From Sulfomarinibacter sp963733915 (GTDB lineage Bacteria > Acidobacteriota > Thermoanaerobaculia > Thermoanaerobaculales > Sulfomarinibacteraceae), in NCBI GenBank assembly GCA_963733915.1, contig CAVTEP010000011.1, positions 62,001-126,000 on the forward strand: 64,000 nucleotides of DNA, in the 5' to 3' direction. The notes beneath the pieces are model-generated. The model was not told the origin of the DNA, searched no databases, and saw only the letters and a program-made list of their open reading frames with translations. This document shows positions 35,053 to 42,346 of this stretch, piece after piece. How positions within the stretch are numbered: the stretch's first letter is position 1; every line of letters begins with the position of its first letter. The position numbers were made by a program, and so were the translations under genes.

Positions 35053-36426
35053 ATGAATCAAGAGGACCCGATAGCGGCACGGACCATCCTCGACAGCGTG
35101 ACCGACGGCGTCTTCACAGTCGATCGTGAGTGGCGCATCACCTCATTCAATAAAGCAGCGCAGAGCATTACCGGTGTGCCTCACGACGAGGCAATTGGGA
35201 GGCAATGTTGCGACGTGTTTCGGGCCAGCATCTGCGAAAACGCGTGCGCTCTCAGACGGACCCTCCAGACCCGGAGGCCGATTGTCAATAAAGCTGTTTA
35301 CATCATCGACGTCGAAGGCCGGCAGGTCCCGATCAGCATCTCCACCGCCATCCTCAGGGACGGCCGCGGGGAGATGGTCGGCGGCGTCGAGACATTTCGC
35401 GACCTCAGCCTGGTGGAAGACCTGCGAAAGGAGATCGAGGGTCGATACACCTTCGGTGACATCATCGGCCGGAGCCCGGCCATGCGGTCCCTGTTCGATC
35501 TCCTTCCGGTGGTCGCAGACAGCGACAGCACGGTTCTGATCCGGGGAGCCAGCGGAACCGGCAAGGAACTGGTCGCGCGAGCCATCCACAACCTCTCACC
35601 GAGAAAGCGGAAGCGGTTTGTCGCCATCAACTGTGGTGCCCTGCCGGACACACTCCTCGAATCGGAGCTCTTCGGCCACAAGGCAGGCGCGTTCACCGAT
35701 GCCCGCAAGGACAAGCCGGGGAGGTTCGCGATCGCCAATGGGGGCACCATTTTGTTGGATGAGGTCGGCGACATCTCGCCTGCGATGCAGGTCCGGCTCC
35801 TTCGCGTTCTCCAGGAACGCACGTACGAGCCGTTGGGATCAGTCAATCCAGTCGAGATCGACGTGCGCGTCATCACCGCCACCCATCGTGACCTCGCAAC
35901 ACTCGTCCAAAAGGGCGCGTTCCGCGAAGATCTTTATTACAGAATCAACGTATTCCGCGTCGACCTGCCTGCACTTTGTGATCGAAGAGAGGACATTCCT
36001 CTTCTGATCGAGCATTTCATCTCGAGATTTAACAAGATCCAGAACAAGGACGTTGCAGGCGTTTCCGATGAAGTGATGAGCGTGCTCATGAGGTGTGACT
36101 ATCCCGGGAATGCGCGGGAACTCGAGAACGCCATCGAGCACGCCTTCGTGCTCTGCCGGAGCGGGCTCATAGAGCTTCGCCACCTGCCGCAGGAGATCCT
36201 CGAGTGTTCCGGGTTGCCGACCATGAGTGTGGGGCCGGGAGCCACCCTGAGATCGATTGAAGCCGTCCACATCGCCGACGCCCTTCGTCGCCACGAGGGA
36301 AGCCGGAAGGAGGCGGCGGCAGAGCTCGGCATCCATCCGACCACCCTGCGGCGCAAGATCAAGGATCTGGGAATCGATGTGCCCGCCTGTGATGGGCGCA
36401 GTCACCGGAAGGACCGGAGGTCCTGA
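35053..36426 (+). CDS. second PAS-AAA+-Fis sigma-54-dependent activator, paralogue of the dsr-linked one
   Basis: 457 aa from the ATG at 35053 (MNQEDPIAARTILDSV). PAS domain cysteines Cys52, Cys53, Cys61 and Cys65 match the paralogue at 21830-23191 exactly. The AAA+ domain has GASGTGKE, GTILLDEVGD and the GAFTDA variant. The C-terminal Fis-type helix-turn-helix (AAELGIHPTTLRRKIKDLG) is very similar but not identical. Its position near the sigma-54 promoters of the hmc operon and cNMP gene suggests these as targets, though cross-control with the dsr promoter is possible. Confidence 0.93.
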   Translation: MNQEDPIAARTILDSVTDGVFTVDREWRITSFNKAAQSITGVPHDEAIGRQCCDVFRASICENACALRRTLQTRRPIVNKAVYIIDVEGRQVPISISTAILRDGRGEMVGGVETFRDLSLVEDLRKEIEGRYTFGDIIGRSPAMRSLFDLLPVVADSDSTVLIRGASGTGKELVARAIHNLSPRKRKRFVAINCGALPDTLLESELFGHKAGAFTDARKDKPGRFAIANGGTILLDEVGDISPAMQVRLLRVLQERTYEPLGSVNPVEIDVRVITATHRDLATLVQKGAFREDLYYRINVFRVDLPALCDRREDIPLLIEHFISRFNKIQNKDVAGVSDEVMSVLMRCDYPGNARELENAIEHAFVLCRSGLIELRHLPQEILECSGLPTMSVGPGATLRSIEAVHIADALRRHEGSRKEAAAELGIHPTTLRRKIKDLGIDVPACDGRSHRKDRRS

Positions 36427-36542
36427 ATCGAAGGCCTCGCGCGCGGGTTTTTTGGTAGCGGTGCGGCTGTCGCGCCGCCACTCGAAAGGGCGCGTTTCGC
36501 TCGCTTTTTCTTGCTGATACAGGTGCGAATCGCTTTCCTGTT

Positions 36543-36557
36543 GTTATCGCAGATAAC
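36543..36557. promoter_or_regulatory. candidate activator site GTTATC-GCA-GATAAC
   Basis: Perfect inverted repeat with 6-base arms and a 3-base spacer, about 95 bases upstream of the predicted sigma-54 start of the NifX-like gene. Confidence 0.4.
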
Positions 36558-36619
36558 CGATGGTGCTCGACGGACCACCCTCGCTTTTCCCTTCGCCGCA
36601 CTTTTCAAAGATCGAGTCC

Positions 36620-36635
36620 TGGCACCGTGGTTGCA
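36620..36635 (+). promoter_or_regulatory. sigma-54 (-24/-12) promoter of the NifX-like gene
   Basis: TGGCACCGTGGTTGCA, with GG and GC correctly spaced and one mismatch (C for G at the seventh base). The predicted start near 36646 is only about 3 bases before the ATG at 36649, so the message would be nearly leaderless. Confidence 0.65.
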
Positions 36636-36648
36636 GGACTCCGGTGCC

Positions 36649-37038
36649 ATGAGGATCGCCATACCTGTTTGGAACGATCGAATCTCACCTGTCTTCGACG
36701 TTGCCGGGGCGATTCGGCTTATCGACATCGCTGACGGCGTGGTCGTGAACTCGTCGACCCGCGAGTTCGAAAACAAAAATCGTGCCGCAACGCTCGTCAT
36801 GCTCGGCGTCGATCTCTTGATCTGCGCGGCCATATCCATACCCCTGGAGTCCACGCTGTGGGTTTCGGGTGTCGAGGTCATTCCCGACATCTGCGGAAGC
36901 GTGGAGGAAATTAGCCGGGCGTTAGCTTCAGGCGACAGAGATTTGACGCAATTTCGATCTCCCGGAAACACTCGACGCCACCGCTCTCTGGCAAGGATTC
37001 TCTTGCGCCAACGAACTGGCGCTCGGGCTTCGCGATAA
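36649..37038 (+). CDS. NifX/NifB-family (dinitrogenase FeMo-cofactor domain) protein
   Basis: 129 aa beginning MRIAIPVWNDRISPVFDVAG, the typical start of MTH1175/NifX-like metal-cluster-binding proteins. The domain covers about residues 1-100, with a cysteine at the position ICGSVEE. The C-terminal 30 residues are basic and unlike the family. No Shine-Dalgarno is seen, in keeping with the very close sigma-54 promoter. Proteins of this type occur in anaerobes outside nitrogen fixation; the cofactor bound is unknown. Confidence 0.78.
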   Translation: MRIAIPVWNDRISPVFDVAGAIRLIDIADGVVVNSSTREFENKNRAATLVMLGVDLLICAAISIPLESTLWVSGVEVIPDICGSVEEISRALASGDRDLTQFRSPGNTRRHRSLARILLRQRTGARASR

Positions 37039-37191
37039 GGCCGTGGTTCAGGTTGGGGATCAACGATGCCGGCTGGAAATCCGAAAGTCAGGGCCTCCCC
37101 CGGGGCGATTGACAGGCGAGCGCAGCTCGTCACGTTTCGGGTCATCGGTCATGTCGATCCTCGACCTCAAGCCGGAGATGAAGGGGGGTAG

Positions 37192-38178
37192 ATGAAGTAC
37201 GTGTTCGGACCCGTGCCGTCTCGCCGTCTCGGGCGGTCTCTTGGCATCGACCCGGTGCCGCTCAAGACCTGCAACTACAGCTGCGTATATTGCCAGCTGG
37301 GTCGAACCCGGCCGCTGGCACGAAAGAGGAAGGCTTTCTTCAACGTCAGCGACATTTTGGCCGAGGTCGCCTCCACCCTGGACCAGCACGGATCCAACTC
37401 GATCGACTGGGTCACGTTTGTCGGATCCGGTGAGACGACTCTGTTCTCGCGCCTCGGGTCGCTCATTCGATTCGTAAAGTCCTTATCCAAGCTGCCGGTG
37501 GCTGTGATAACCAATGGCTCTCTCCTCTATCTGCCGGAAGTCCGAGACGAACTGATGGCCGCAGACGCGGTACTTCCGAGCCTCGACGCGGGCACAGAAA
37601 CGCTGTACTCCAGGATCAACCGACCCCACCCCGACTTTTCATTTGACCGACATGTCGATGGGCTGATCGAGTTTCAGAAAATCTTCAGGGGCCATCTTTG
37701 GGTGGAGGTGATGATCCTAGGCGGCATCAACGATTCCGCCGAGGCCCTGAGCGACATTTCTGCGGTCCTGGAATCCGTTGGGCCGGACGAGATCCATATC
37801 TCGACGCCGACCCGTCCACCAGCAGAGCCATGGGTGGAACTGCCGAGCCAGGACACCCTGGAACGCGCCGCCTCGATTTTCGGGAGTGTCGCCAAGGTGC
37901 TGCATCCTATCGAGGTGGAACTGGAGACTGAAATCGACGAGGAGGTTATCGACGCTGTCCTCACGATCGTTTCTCGTCACCCCCTGCAGGAGGCCGAGCT
38001 TGTTCGGACCCTGGGGCGCTGGGTGCCGAGACGGGTCCACGAGACCCTCGCCGCCCTCGCCGAGAGTGGCAGGATCAGGTTCATTGAACGGTACGGGAAA
38101 ACATTCTGGTGTGCGGCAGACACTCAGTTTCCCGATCAAAGGCCGTGCGCCATGACAGGCCAGAGGCCCGCAAACTGA
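37192..38178 (+). CDS. radical SAM enzyme (COG0731-like Fe-S oxidoreductase)
   Basis: 328 aa with a strong GGGGGG-type site before the ATG. The radical SAM cluster motif is CNYSCVYCQ (residues about 27-35), preceded by FGPVPSRRLGRSLGIDPVP, a signature of the COG0731 group. A GSGETTLF motif binds SAM. The C-terminal third (from about residue 255) is a small winged-helix-like segment. Substrate unknown. It lies in the NifX/peroxiredoxin neighbourhood, which has no clear common pathway. Confidence 0.85.
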   Translation: MKYVFGPVPSRRLGRSLGIDPVPLKTCNYSCVYCQLGRTRPLARKRKAFFNVSDILAEVASTLDQHGSNSIDWVTFVGSGETTLFSRLGSLIRFVKSLSKLPVAVITNGSLLYLPEVRDELMAADAVLPSLDAGTETLYSRINRPHPDFSFDRHVDGLIEFQKIFRGHLWVEVMILGGINDSAEALSDISAVLESVGPDEIHISTPTRPPAEPWVELPSQDTLERAASIFGSVAKVLHPIEVELETEIDEEVIDAVLTIVSRHPLQEAELVRTLGRWVPRRVHETLAALAESGRIRFIERYGKTFWCAADTQFPDQRPCAMTGQRPAN

Positions 38179-38282
38179 ATTCATTTTCTCGTGTGCGCAG
38201 TTGGTCAAAACATCTATTTTCAATAGTTTACTTGATCCACAGGATGCCACGATGTACCATCGAAAAACCACAAGGAGGTCCT

Positions 38283-38996
38283 ATGGCAGACCAACCGAAG
38301 GGATGCGCACGAGTGACCGGGGCCGTTCTGGGCGAGCCCCCGCCCGAGGCTTCGGAAGCGCCGACACAACCTCAACCCTCCAAGGAGGATTCCATGACAG
38401 CACGTGTGGGTCAAAAAGCACCTGATTTCAATGCGCCGGCCTATTTCAACGGCAGCTTCACCAACGTGCAGCTCTCTGATCATTTCGGTAAGTGGATTCT
38501 GCTGTGCTTCTACCCCGGTGATTTCACCTTTGTTTGAGCAACCGAAGTGTCGGCGGTCGCCGACAAGTATCAAGAGCTGCAGAAGCTCGGGTGTGAGGTG
38601 TTTTCCGTCAGCGTCGACAGCCACTTCGTCCACAAGATGTGGAACGACCACGAGCTTTCAAAAATGGTCGATGGCGGGGCCCCGTTCCACATGCTCTCGG
38701 ACCAGGCCGGCAATATCGGCAAGGCCTACGGTGTTTATGACGAGACGCAGGGGATCGAGCTGCGCGGTCGATTCATCATCGACCCGGACGGCGTGATCCA
38801 GGCGATGGAAGTGCTGACACCACCGGTCGGACGTCGCATTGCCGAAACGGTGCGACAGGTCCAGGCTTTTCAAGTCGTCCGAGCAAGCGGCGGCGCCGAG
38901 GCAACTCCTGCCGGATGGATGCCCGGAGACCCGGTGCTGAAGCCGAACCCGGAATTGGTCGGCAACGTCTGGAAAGAGTGGAAGCCGAGCGAGTGA
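38283..38996 (+). CDS. selenocysteine-containing peroxiredoxin (AhpC/Prx family), UGA at the peroxidatic position
   Basis: One frame runs through a TGA at 38535-38537 set exactly where peroxiredoxins have the peroxidatic cysteine: PGDFTFV-Sec-ATEV against the family pattern PxxxTxxC. The downstream part continues the fold without shift (VSVDSHFVHKMW, GRFIIDPDGVIQ). A SECIS-like hairpin follows. Reading TGA as selenocysteine gives 237 aa from the ATG at 38283 (Sec85) or 200 aa from the ATG at 38394 (Sec48). Both starts have AAGGAGG-type sites. The usual resolving cysteine (VCPA-W) is replaced by EATPAGW. It should reduce peroxides with an external thiol. Selenocysteine machinery must be elsewhere in the genome. 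Confidence 0.88.
38535..38565 (+). promoter_or_regulatory. UGA codon with bacterial SECIS-like hairpin
   Basis: Ten bases after the TGA is a hairpin with 7-bp arms TGTCGGC / GCCGACA (38548-38554, 38559-38565) and a GGTC loop. The loop lies about 17 bases from the UGA, within the range of bacterial SECIS elements read by SelB. Confidence 0.75.
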
Positions 38997-39062
38997 GAGA
39001 GGCAGGTGCCCGGGGACCAGGGTTTCAATCTCCGGGCACCTCAGTATTCCGGTCGGCTCAGG

Positions 39063-39404
39063 TCAGTCGGAGTTCGAGGTCTCGAGCTCCTCGATGCGCG
39101 CCCTGAGGCGTTGAAGCTCGGCTTCGAGCACAGCGGTTGCCTGCCGGAGATTGTCCCGCTCGGCAGCGACGTCCCGCGGCTGGATCGGATACTCACTGTC
39201 AACAGCCCGCTGCCAACCCGTTCGTCCCGTGGCCCAGAAACGGTTCCGCCAGCCGCGACCGCCCCCGCGGCCGAAGCCGCCTTGCCGACCTCCAGCGCTG
39301 CTCAGTGAGAAACTCCGCGGGGACGAGGGCCCACCGCAATAGCCGAAACCCCCTCCGGTCATCGGTCCGCCCCCCGTCGGTCCGGTTCGATCTCCTCCCG
39401 GCAT
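39063..39404 (-). CDS. DUF5320-family glycine-rich protein
   Basis: 113 aa. The N-terminus MPGGDRTGPTGGGPMTGGG-FGYC is the hallmark of DUF5320 proteins; the middle is rich in glycine and arginine. The C-terminal third is a coiled coil (AAERDNLRQATAVLEAELQRL). Function unknown. It is the last gene of a run with a zinc-ribbon protein, a NifX-like protein and DUF134, an assembly seen in many anaerobes. Confidence 0.82.
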   Translation of the reverse strand: MPGGDRTGPTGGGPMTGGGFGYCGGPSSPRSFSLSSAGGRQGGFGRGGGRGWRNRFWATGRTGWQRAVDSEYPIQPRDVAAERDNLRQATAVLEAELQRLRARIEELETSNSD

Positions 39405-39419
39405 GATGATGCCCTCCTT

Positions 39420-39698
39420 TCAGCGCACCGGCTCACGCTCGGTGCGACGGTTTTCGATCTCCTGGTGGTGGGGCGATCCTTCGCGGACCATTGCCACGCC
39501 ACACGTGGGGCAACGCTCCTGCAGACACGGCGTGCCGGGTTGGTGGGGGACCCGTTGTGCGCACTTCGGGCAGATGCAGAATCCGCCGGCACCCAGCCCT
39601 CCACCTCCTCCACCGCAGCCGCCGCCACCGTCGCGACTGGAACCTCTGCCCGCCTGCATTCCCTGTCCTTGTCCTTGTCGCTTTCCTTGTTTTCGCAT
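39420..39698 (-). CDS. zinc-ribbon-like small protein of the NifX/DUF134 cluster
   Basis: 92 aa from the ATG at 39698. Glycine-rich first half, then two cysteine pairs (CICPKC and CPTCG) with a further CLQERC between, fitting a zinc ribbon. The N-terminus is basic (MRKQGKRQGQGQG). It lies 15 bases before the DUF5320 gene. Function unknown. Confidence 0.72.
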   Translation of the reverse strand: MRKQGKRQGQGQGMQAGRGSSRDGGGGCGGGGGGLGAGGFCICPKCAQRVPHQPGTPCLQERCPTCGVAMVREGSPHHQEIENRRTEREPVR

Positions 39699-39737
39699 GA
39701 TTCGCCTCCCTCGAGACAAGCACCTCCGCGCCCCGTT

Positions 39738-40139
39738 TCAATTGTCGTGACATCCACCCCGACCCTGCTCCCCGTGGTCGTGGCCGCAGTCGTGATACCC
39801 GTGTTCGTGGCACACCTCCCCGGTGGCGTCGAGGGTGCCGTCGAGGTAGCCCCGGGCGATAGCATCAGGATCCTCTCCCCGGATACCTGTCACCACCTCG
39901 ATGCCGTGCTGGGCGAGGATGCCGGCGGCGCGCGGGCCCATGCCCCCGGCCAGGACGACGGTGGCGCCCTGCTGGCGGAGCCACACGGGGTAGACCCCGC
40001 GCCCGTGTTCGGGAGGGGCGCCGAGGTGGCGCTCGCCGATGGTGCGGCTGTTTTCATCCACGGTATAGAAGGCGAATGCCTCGGCGCCACCGAAATGCTC
40101 GCTGAACCTTCCTTGGTGTACTGGAATCGCGATCTTCAT
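39738..40139 (-). CDS. NifX/NifB-family metal-cluster protein with His-rich tail
   Basis: 133 aa starting MKIAIPVHQGRFSEHFGGAE, typical of the dinitrogenase FeMo-cofactor domain. The C-terminus is rich in histidine and cysteine (CHEHGYHDCGHDHGEQGRGG), probably binding metal. It is a second, distinct relative of the NifX-like protein at 36649. It lies between DUF134 and the zinc-ribbon gene. Confidence 0.85.
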   Translation of the reverse strand: MKIAIPVHQGRFSEHFGGAEAFAFYTVDENSRTIGERHLGAPPEHGRGVYPVWLRQQGATVVLAGGMGPRAAGILAQHGIEVVTGIRGEDPDAIARGYLDGTLDATGEVCHEHGYHDCGHDHGEQGRGGCHDN

Positions 40140-40171
40140 TGGTCATCTCCTCCTTGTGTTGAAGTACCTTT

Positions 40172-40573
40172 TCAGCGCGGGCCCCGCCTGCGTCCGCTAC
40201 CACCCTGCTGGTGCCTGCACCGGCAACCCTGTCCTCGCCTGCGCCCTCCGTCGTGGACCGCGCAGGGAAAGGGTTCGTCGGAGGCCGCTATCACCGGCCC
40301 TTCGCCGACCACCAGCACACGTTCTTCGATGAGAGCCCGGGCTACCGCTGACCTCGCGCGGGCGAGGATGCGGGTGAATGTCGGCCGGGAAACACCCATT
40401 CTCTCGGCAGCCGCCTCCTGGTAGAGCCCTTCAAGATCGGCCAAGCGAAGAGCTTCGAACTCGTCAAGCCGTAGCGGCTCGATTTCGAGGTCGGCGACTG
40501 GCCGACCGACGGGTTTGAACGCCCGTTCCCCGGCCACGCAACCGACCCGCCTGGTGATTTCCGGTCGCGCCAC
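40172..40573 (-). CDS. DUF134 helix-turn-helix protein
   Basis: 133 aa from the GTG at 40573, with GGGAGG well spaced before it. DUF134 pattern: MARPEITRRVG, then LRLDEFEALRLADLEGLYQ and a helix-turn-helix like sigma-70 region 4 (EAAAERMGVSRPTFTRILARA). The C-terminus has several Cys/His/Arg residues (CRCRHQQGG). Presumed DNA-binding regulator of its own cluster. A palindrome overlapping its promoter is a ready candidate operator. Confidence 0.88.
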   Translation of the reverse strand: MARPEITRRVGCVAGERAFKPVGRPVADLEIEPLRLDEFEALRLADLEGLYQEAAAERMGVSRPTFTRILARARSAVARALIEERVLVVGEGPVIAASDEPFPCAVHDGGRRRGQGCRCRHQQGGSGRRRGPR

Positions 40574-40589
40574 AACGCCTCCCAGTTAC

Positions 40590-40619
40590 GAACATATGTT
40601 CATTACTGACGTGTGTCAA
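40590..40619 (-). promoter_or_regulatory. sigma-70-type promoter with overlapping palindrome for the DUF134 cluster
   Basis: Minus strand TTGACA (40614-40619), 17-base spacer, TATGTT (40591-40596). The perfect palindrome GAACATATGTTC (40590-40601) covers the -10. Predicted start about 11 bases before the GTG. This layout suggests autorepression by the DUF134 protein. Confidence 0.7.
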
Positions 40620-40702
40620 GCGCTCATTCGCAACCAGGGGAAATCGAAAGCCGCCCACTCTCGCAGGCGGCGACTGATCACTGCTATGGGGGTGGGCGGT
40701 CT

Positions 40703-40736
40703 GGAATTCCGAATTCCTAATTCCGAATTCCTAATT
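40703..40736. repeat. A/T-rich microrepeat (GAATTCCTAATTCC-type), third copy
   Basis: GGAATTCC followed by two units of GAATTCCTAATT, between DUF134 and the DsrK-like gene. Same unit as at 6317 and 6398. Confidence 0.75.
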
Positions 40737-40741
40737 GAGTT

Positions 40742-42346
40742 CTAGTGCCACTCCCAATCGATAAAACCCGGCTGGGCGTCGACCATGGCATTGACGATCA
40801 GCTCGACCAGACCGCCGTAGTAGATGCCGGCCTTTTCCCAGGCGTCGTAATAGTTGATGATGTCGCGGATCTGGCCCTTGCAGTTGGAACACGGAGCACA
40901 CAGGTACTTGGGGTGCTCCCGGTCCATGGGTTCGTCCTGGAAGGCCTCGAGGATCTGCCGGAACTTCCTGCGACCGGTCATGTGGTGGCGCCAGTCGGCG
41001 AAGTTGTGGCCCGACATGATGGCAAAGCCGGAGCCGCCGCCGCAGCAGTAGTTCTCGACCCCGTGGGGCGCCATCTCGCGGAAGCGTCCCGGCGGCAGAA
41101 CCGCCTCGAGGATCTCCCGCTGGGGCGTGACGATCCCCATCAAACGGACCAGGTTGCAGGGGTCGTGGAGGGTGACCGGGAAGTCGTTGCGGCTGGGATC
41201 GAGCTTGAGCCTGCCCGAGCGGATGATGTCGCGTAGGGTCACCATCGAGCTCTCACGCGGGATGTTGAGGTCACCGGTCAGGATCTTGTCGGCGATGACG
41301 GTCAGAGCCTTGTGGGCGTGCCCGCACTCGCCGAGCACGATCTTCTTGACCCCGAGCTTCTTGGCGGCCGCAGCGTGCTTGACCGCGACACGAGCGAACT
41401 GGACGTCGTCATACCAGACACCGTAGTTGATGCCGTCGTAGGCGACGGCCTCCGACGACATGGTCCACGACAATCCGGCGGCCTCGAAGACGGTGGCGAA
41501 GGCGCCCGGGTTTTCCGGCCACGCCATGATCTCGCCGGCGTTGTGGATGAGGAGAATGTCCGCACCCTCGACGTCCCACGGGGTTTCGATCTTAATACCG
41601 GTGCGCTCGGCGGTGTCCTCGTCGATGAACTCGATGTTGTCCTTGACGATCATCGGCGTCATGCCGGTGGAGGACCCTACCGCGAGTTGCAGGACCGAGC
41701 CGTCGTTGTGGATCTCCCTGGGCACGATCCCCATCTCCATCGAAGCGATCTTGCGGATCTCGCGCGACAGCAGGGCGTTGTCAACCCCGATCGGGCAGGT
41801 CTGGGCGCAGCGGCGGCACAGATTGCAGCGGTAGGAGAGCTCGATCAGCCGCGCCACGACCTCCCAGTTGAGATCGATGTCGCCGTGGACCTTTGGCGAC
41901 TCCTTCTTGACGTACTTGAAGTAGATGCGGCGCAGAATCTCGGAGCGGTAGATCGGACGGTAGAGCTCGTTCTCTCCGCTTTCCTCATAGATCGGACACG
42001 CGTCGGAGCAGGTCTGGCAGTGGGCGCAGTGCTCCATGGACATCTCGAAGGGCTGGAGGAAGGCCCAGTTGTCCTCGGTGCTCATGCATTTTTCGAGGCC
42101 GCTCAAGAAGCCCTGGACGAGGCGGTCCTCATCCTCCTTGGTCTGCGGTTTGGGAATGTTGACCGCGATGGTGTCGTCGAGGACGACGTACTTCTCGCGC
42201 GCCGCCTCCGACAGCTGGGCGAAGAGCGGCTCTTCGTCGAGCTTGTCGAACGGCGGCGGCAGCGGAACCTGATCGAGGGTGTTGATGTGGGCCAGCGGCT
42301 GACCTGGGTTCTTTGCGATGTCCTTGACGCTGTCCGGCTGTTTCAT
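40742..42346 (-). CDS. DsrK/HdrD-like iron-sulfur protein, second DsrMK-type pair
   Basis: 534 aa. Ferredoxin clusters CAHCQTCSDACP and CNLCRRCAQTCP, then CCG-type segments GECGHAHK/DPCNL and VENYCCGGGSG with CAPCSNCKGQ. There is a long N-terminus of about 100 residues before the first cluster. It overlaps the cytochrome b-like gene by 4 nt (ATGA), giving an MK-type pair without J, O or P. Such DsrMK-like or HdrDE-like complexes oxidise menaquinol or reduce a cytoplasmic disulfide. The specific substrate is not shown. Confidence 0.88.
   Translation of the reverse strand: MKQPDSVKDIAKNPGQPLAHINTLDQVPLPPPFDKLDEEPLFAQLSEAAREKYVVLDDTIAVNIPKPQTKEDEDRLVQGFLSGLEKCMSTEDNWAFLQPFEMSMEHCAHCQTCSDACPIYEESGENELYRPIYRSEILRRIYFKYVKKESPKVHGDIDLNWEVVARLIELSYRCNLCRRCAQTCPIGVDNALLSREIRKIASMEMGIVPREIHNDGSVLQLAVGSSTGMTPMIVKDNIEFIDEDTAERTGIKIETPWDVEGADILLIHNAGEIMAWPENPGAFATVFEAAGLSWTMSSEAVAYDGINYGVWYDDVQFARVAVKHAAAAKKLGVKKIVLGECGHAHKALTVIADKILTGDLNIPRESSMVTLRDIIRSGRLKLDPSRNDFPVTLHDPCNLVRLMGIVTPQREILEAVLPPGRFREMAPHGVENYCCGGGSGFAIMSGHNFADWRHHMTGRRKFRQILEAFQDEPMDREHPKYLCAPCSNCKGQIRDIINYYDAWEKAGIYYGGLVELIVNAMVDAQPGFIDWEWH

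Noticed and set aside
34759..35080. Two ~100-codon minus-strand frames before the second activator
   Set aside because: Overlapping each other in different frames, with low-complexity composition and no ribosome site.
38535..38537. TGA read as a nonsense mutation splitting the peroxiredoxin
   Set aside because: Its exact place at the catalytic cysteine, intact frame afterwards and a SECIS-like hairpin favour selenocysteine.
36649..40139. Nitrogen-fixation cluster because of NifX/NifB-like proteins
   Set aside because: No nifH, nifD, nifK, nifE, nifN or true nifB is present; these small domain proteins are common in non-fixing anaerobes.
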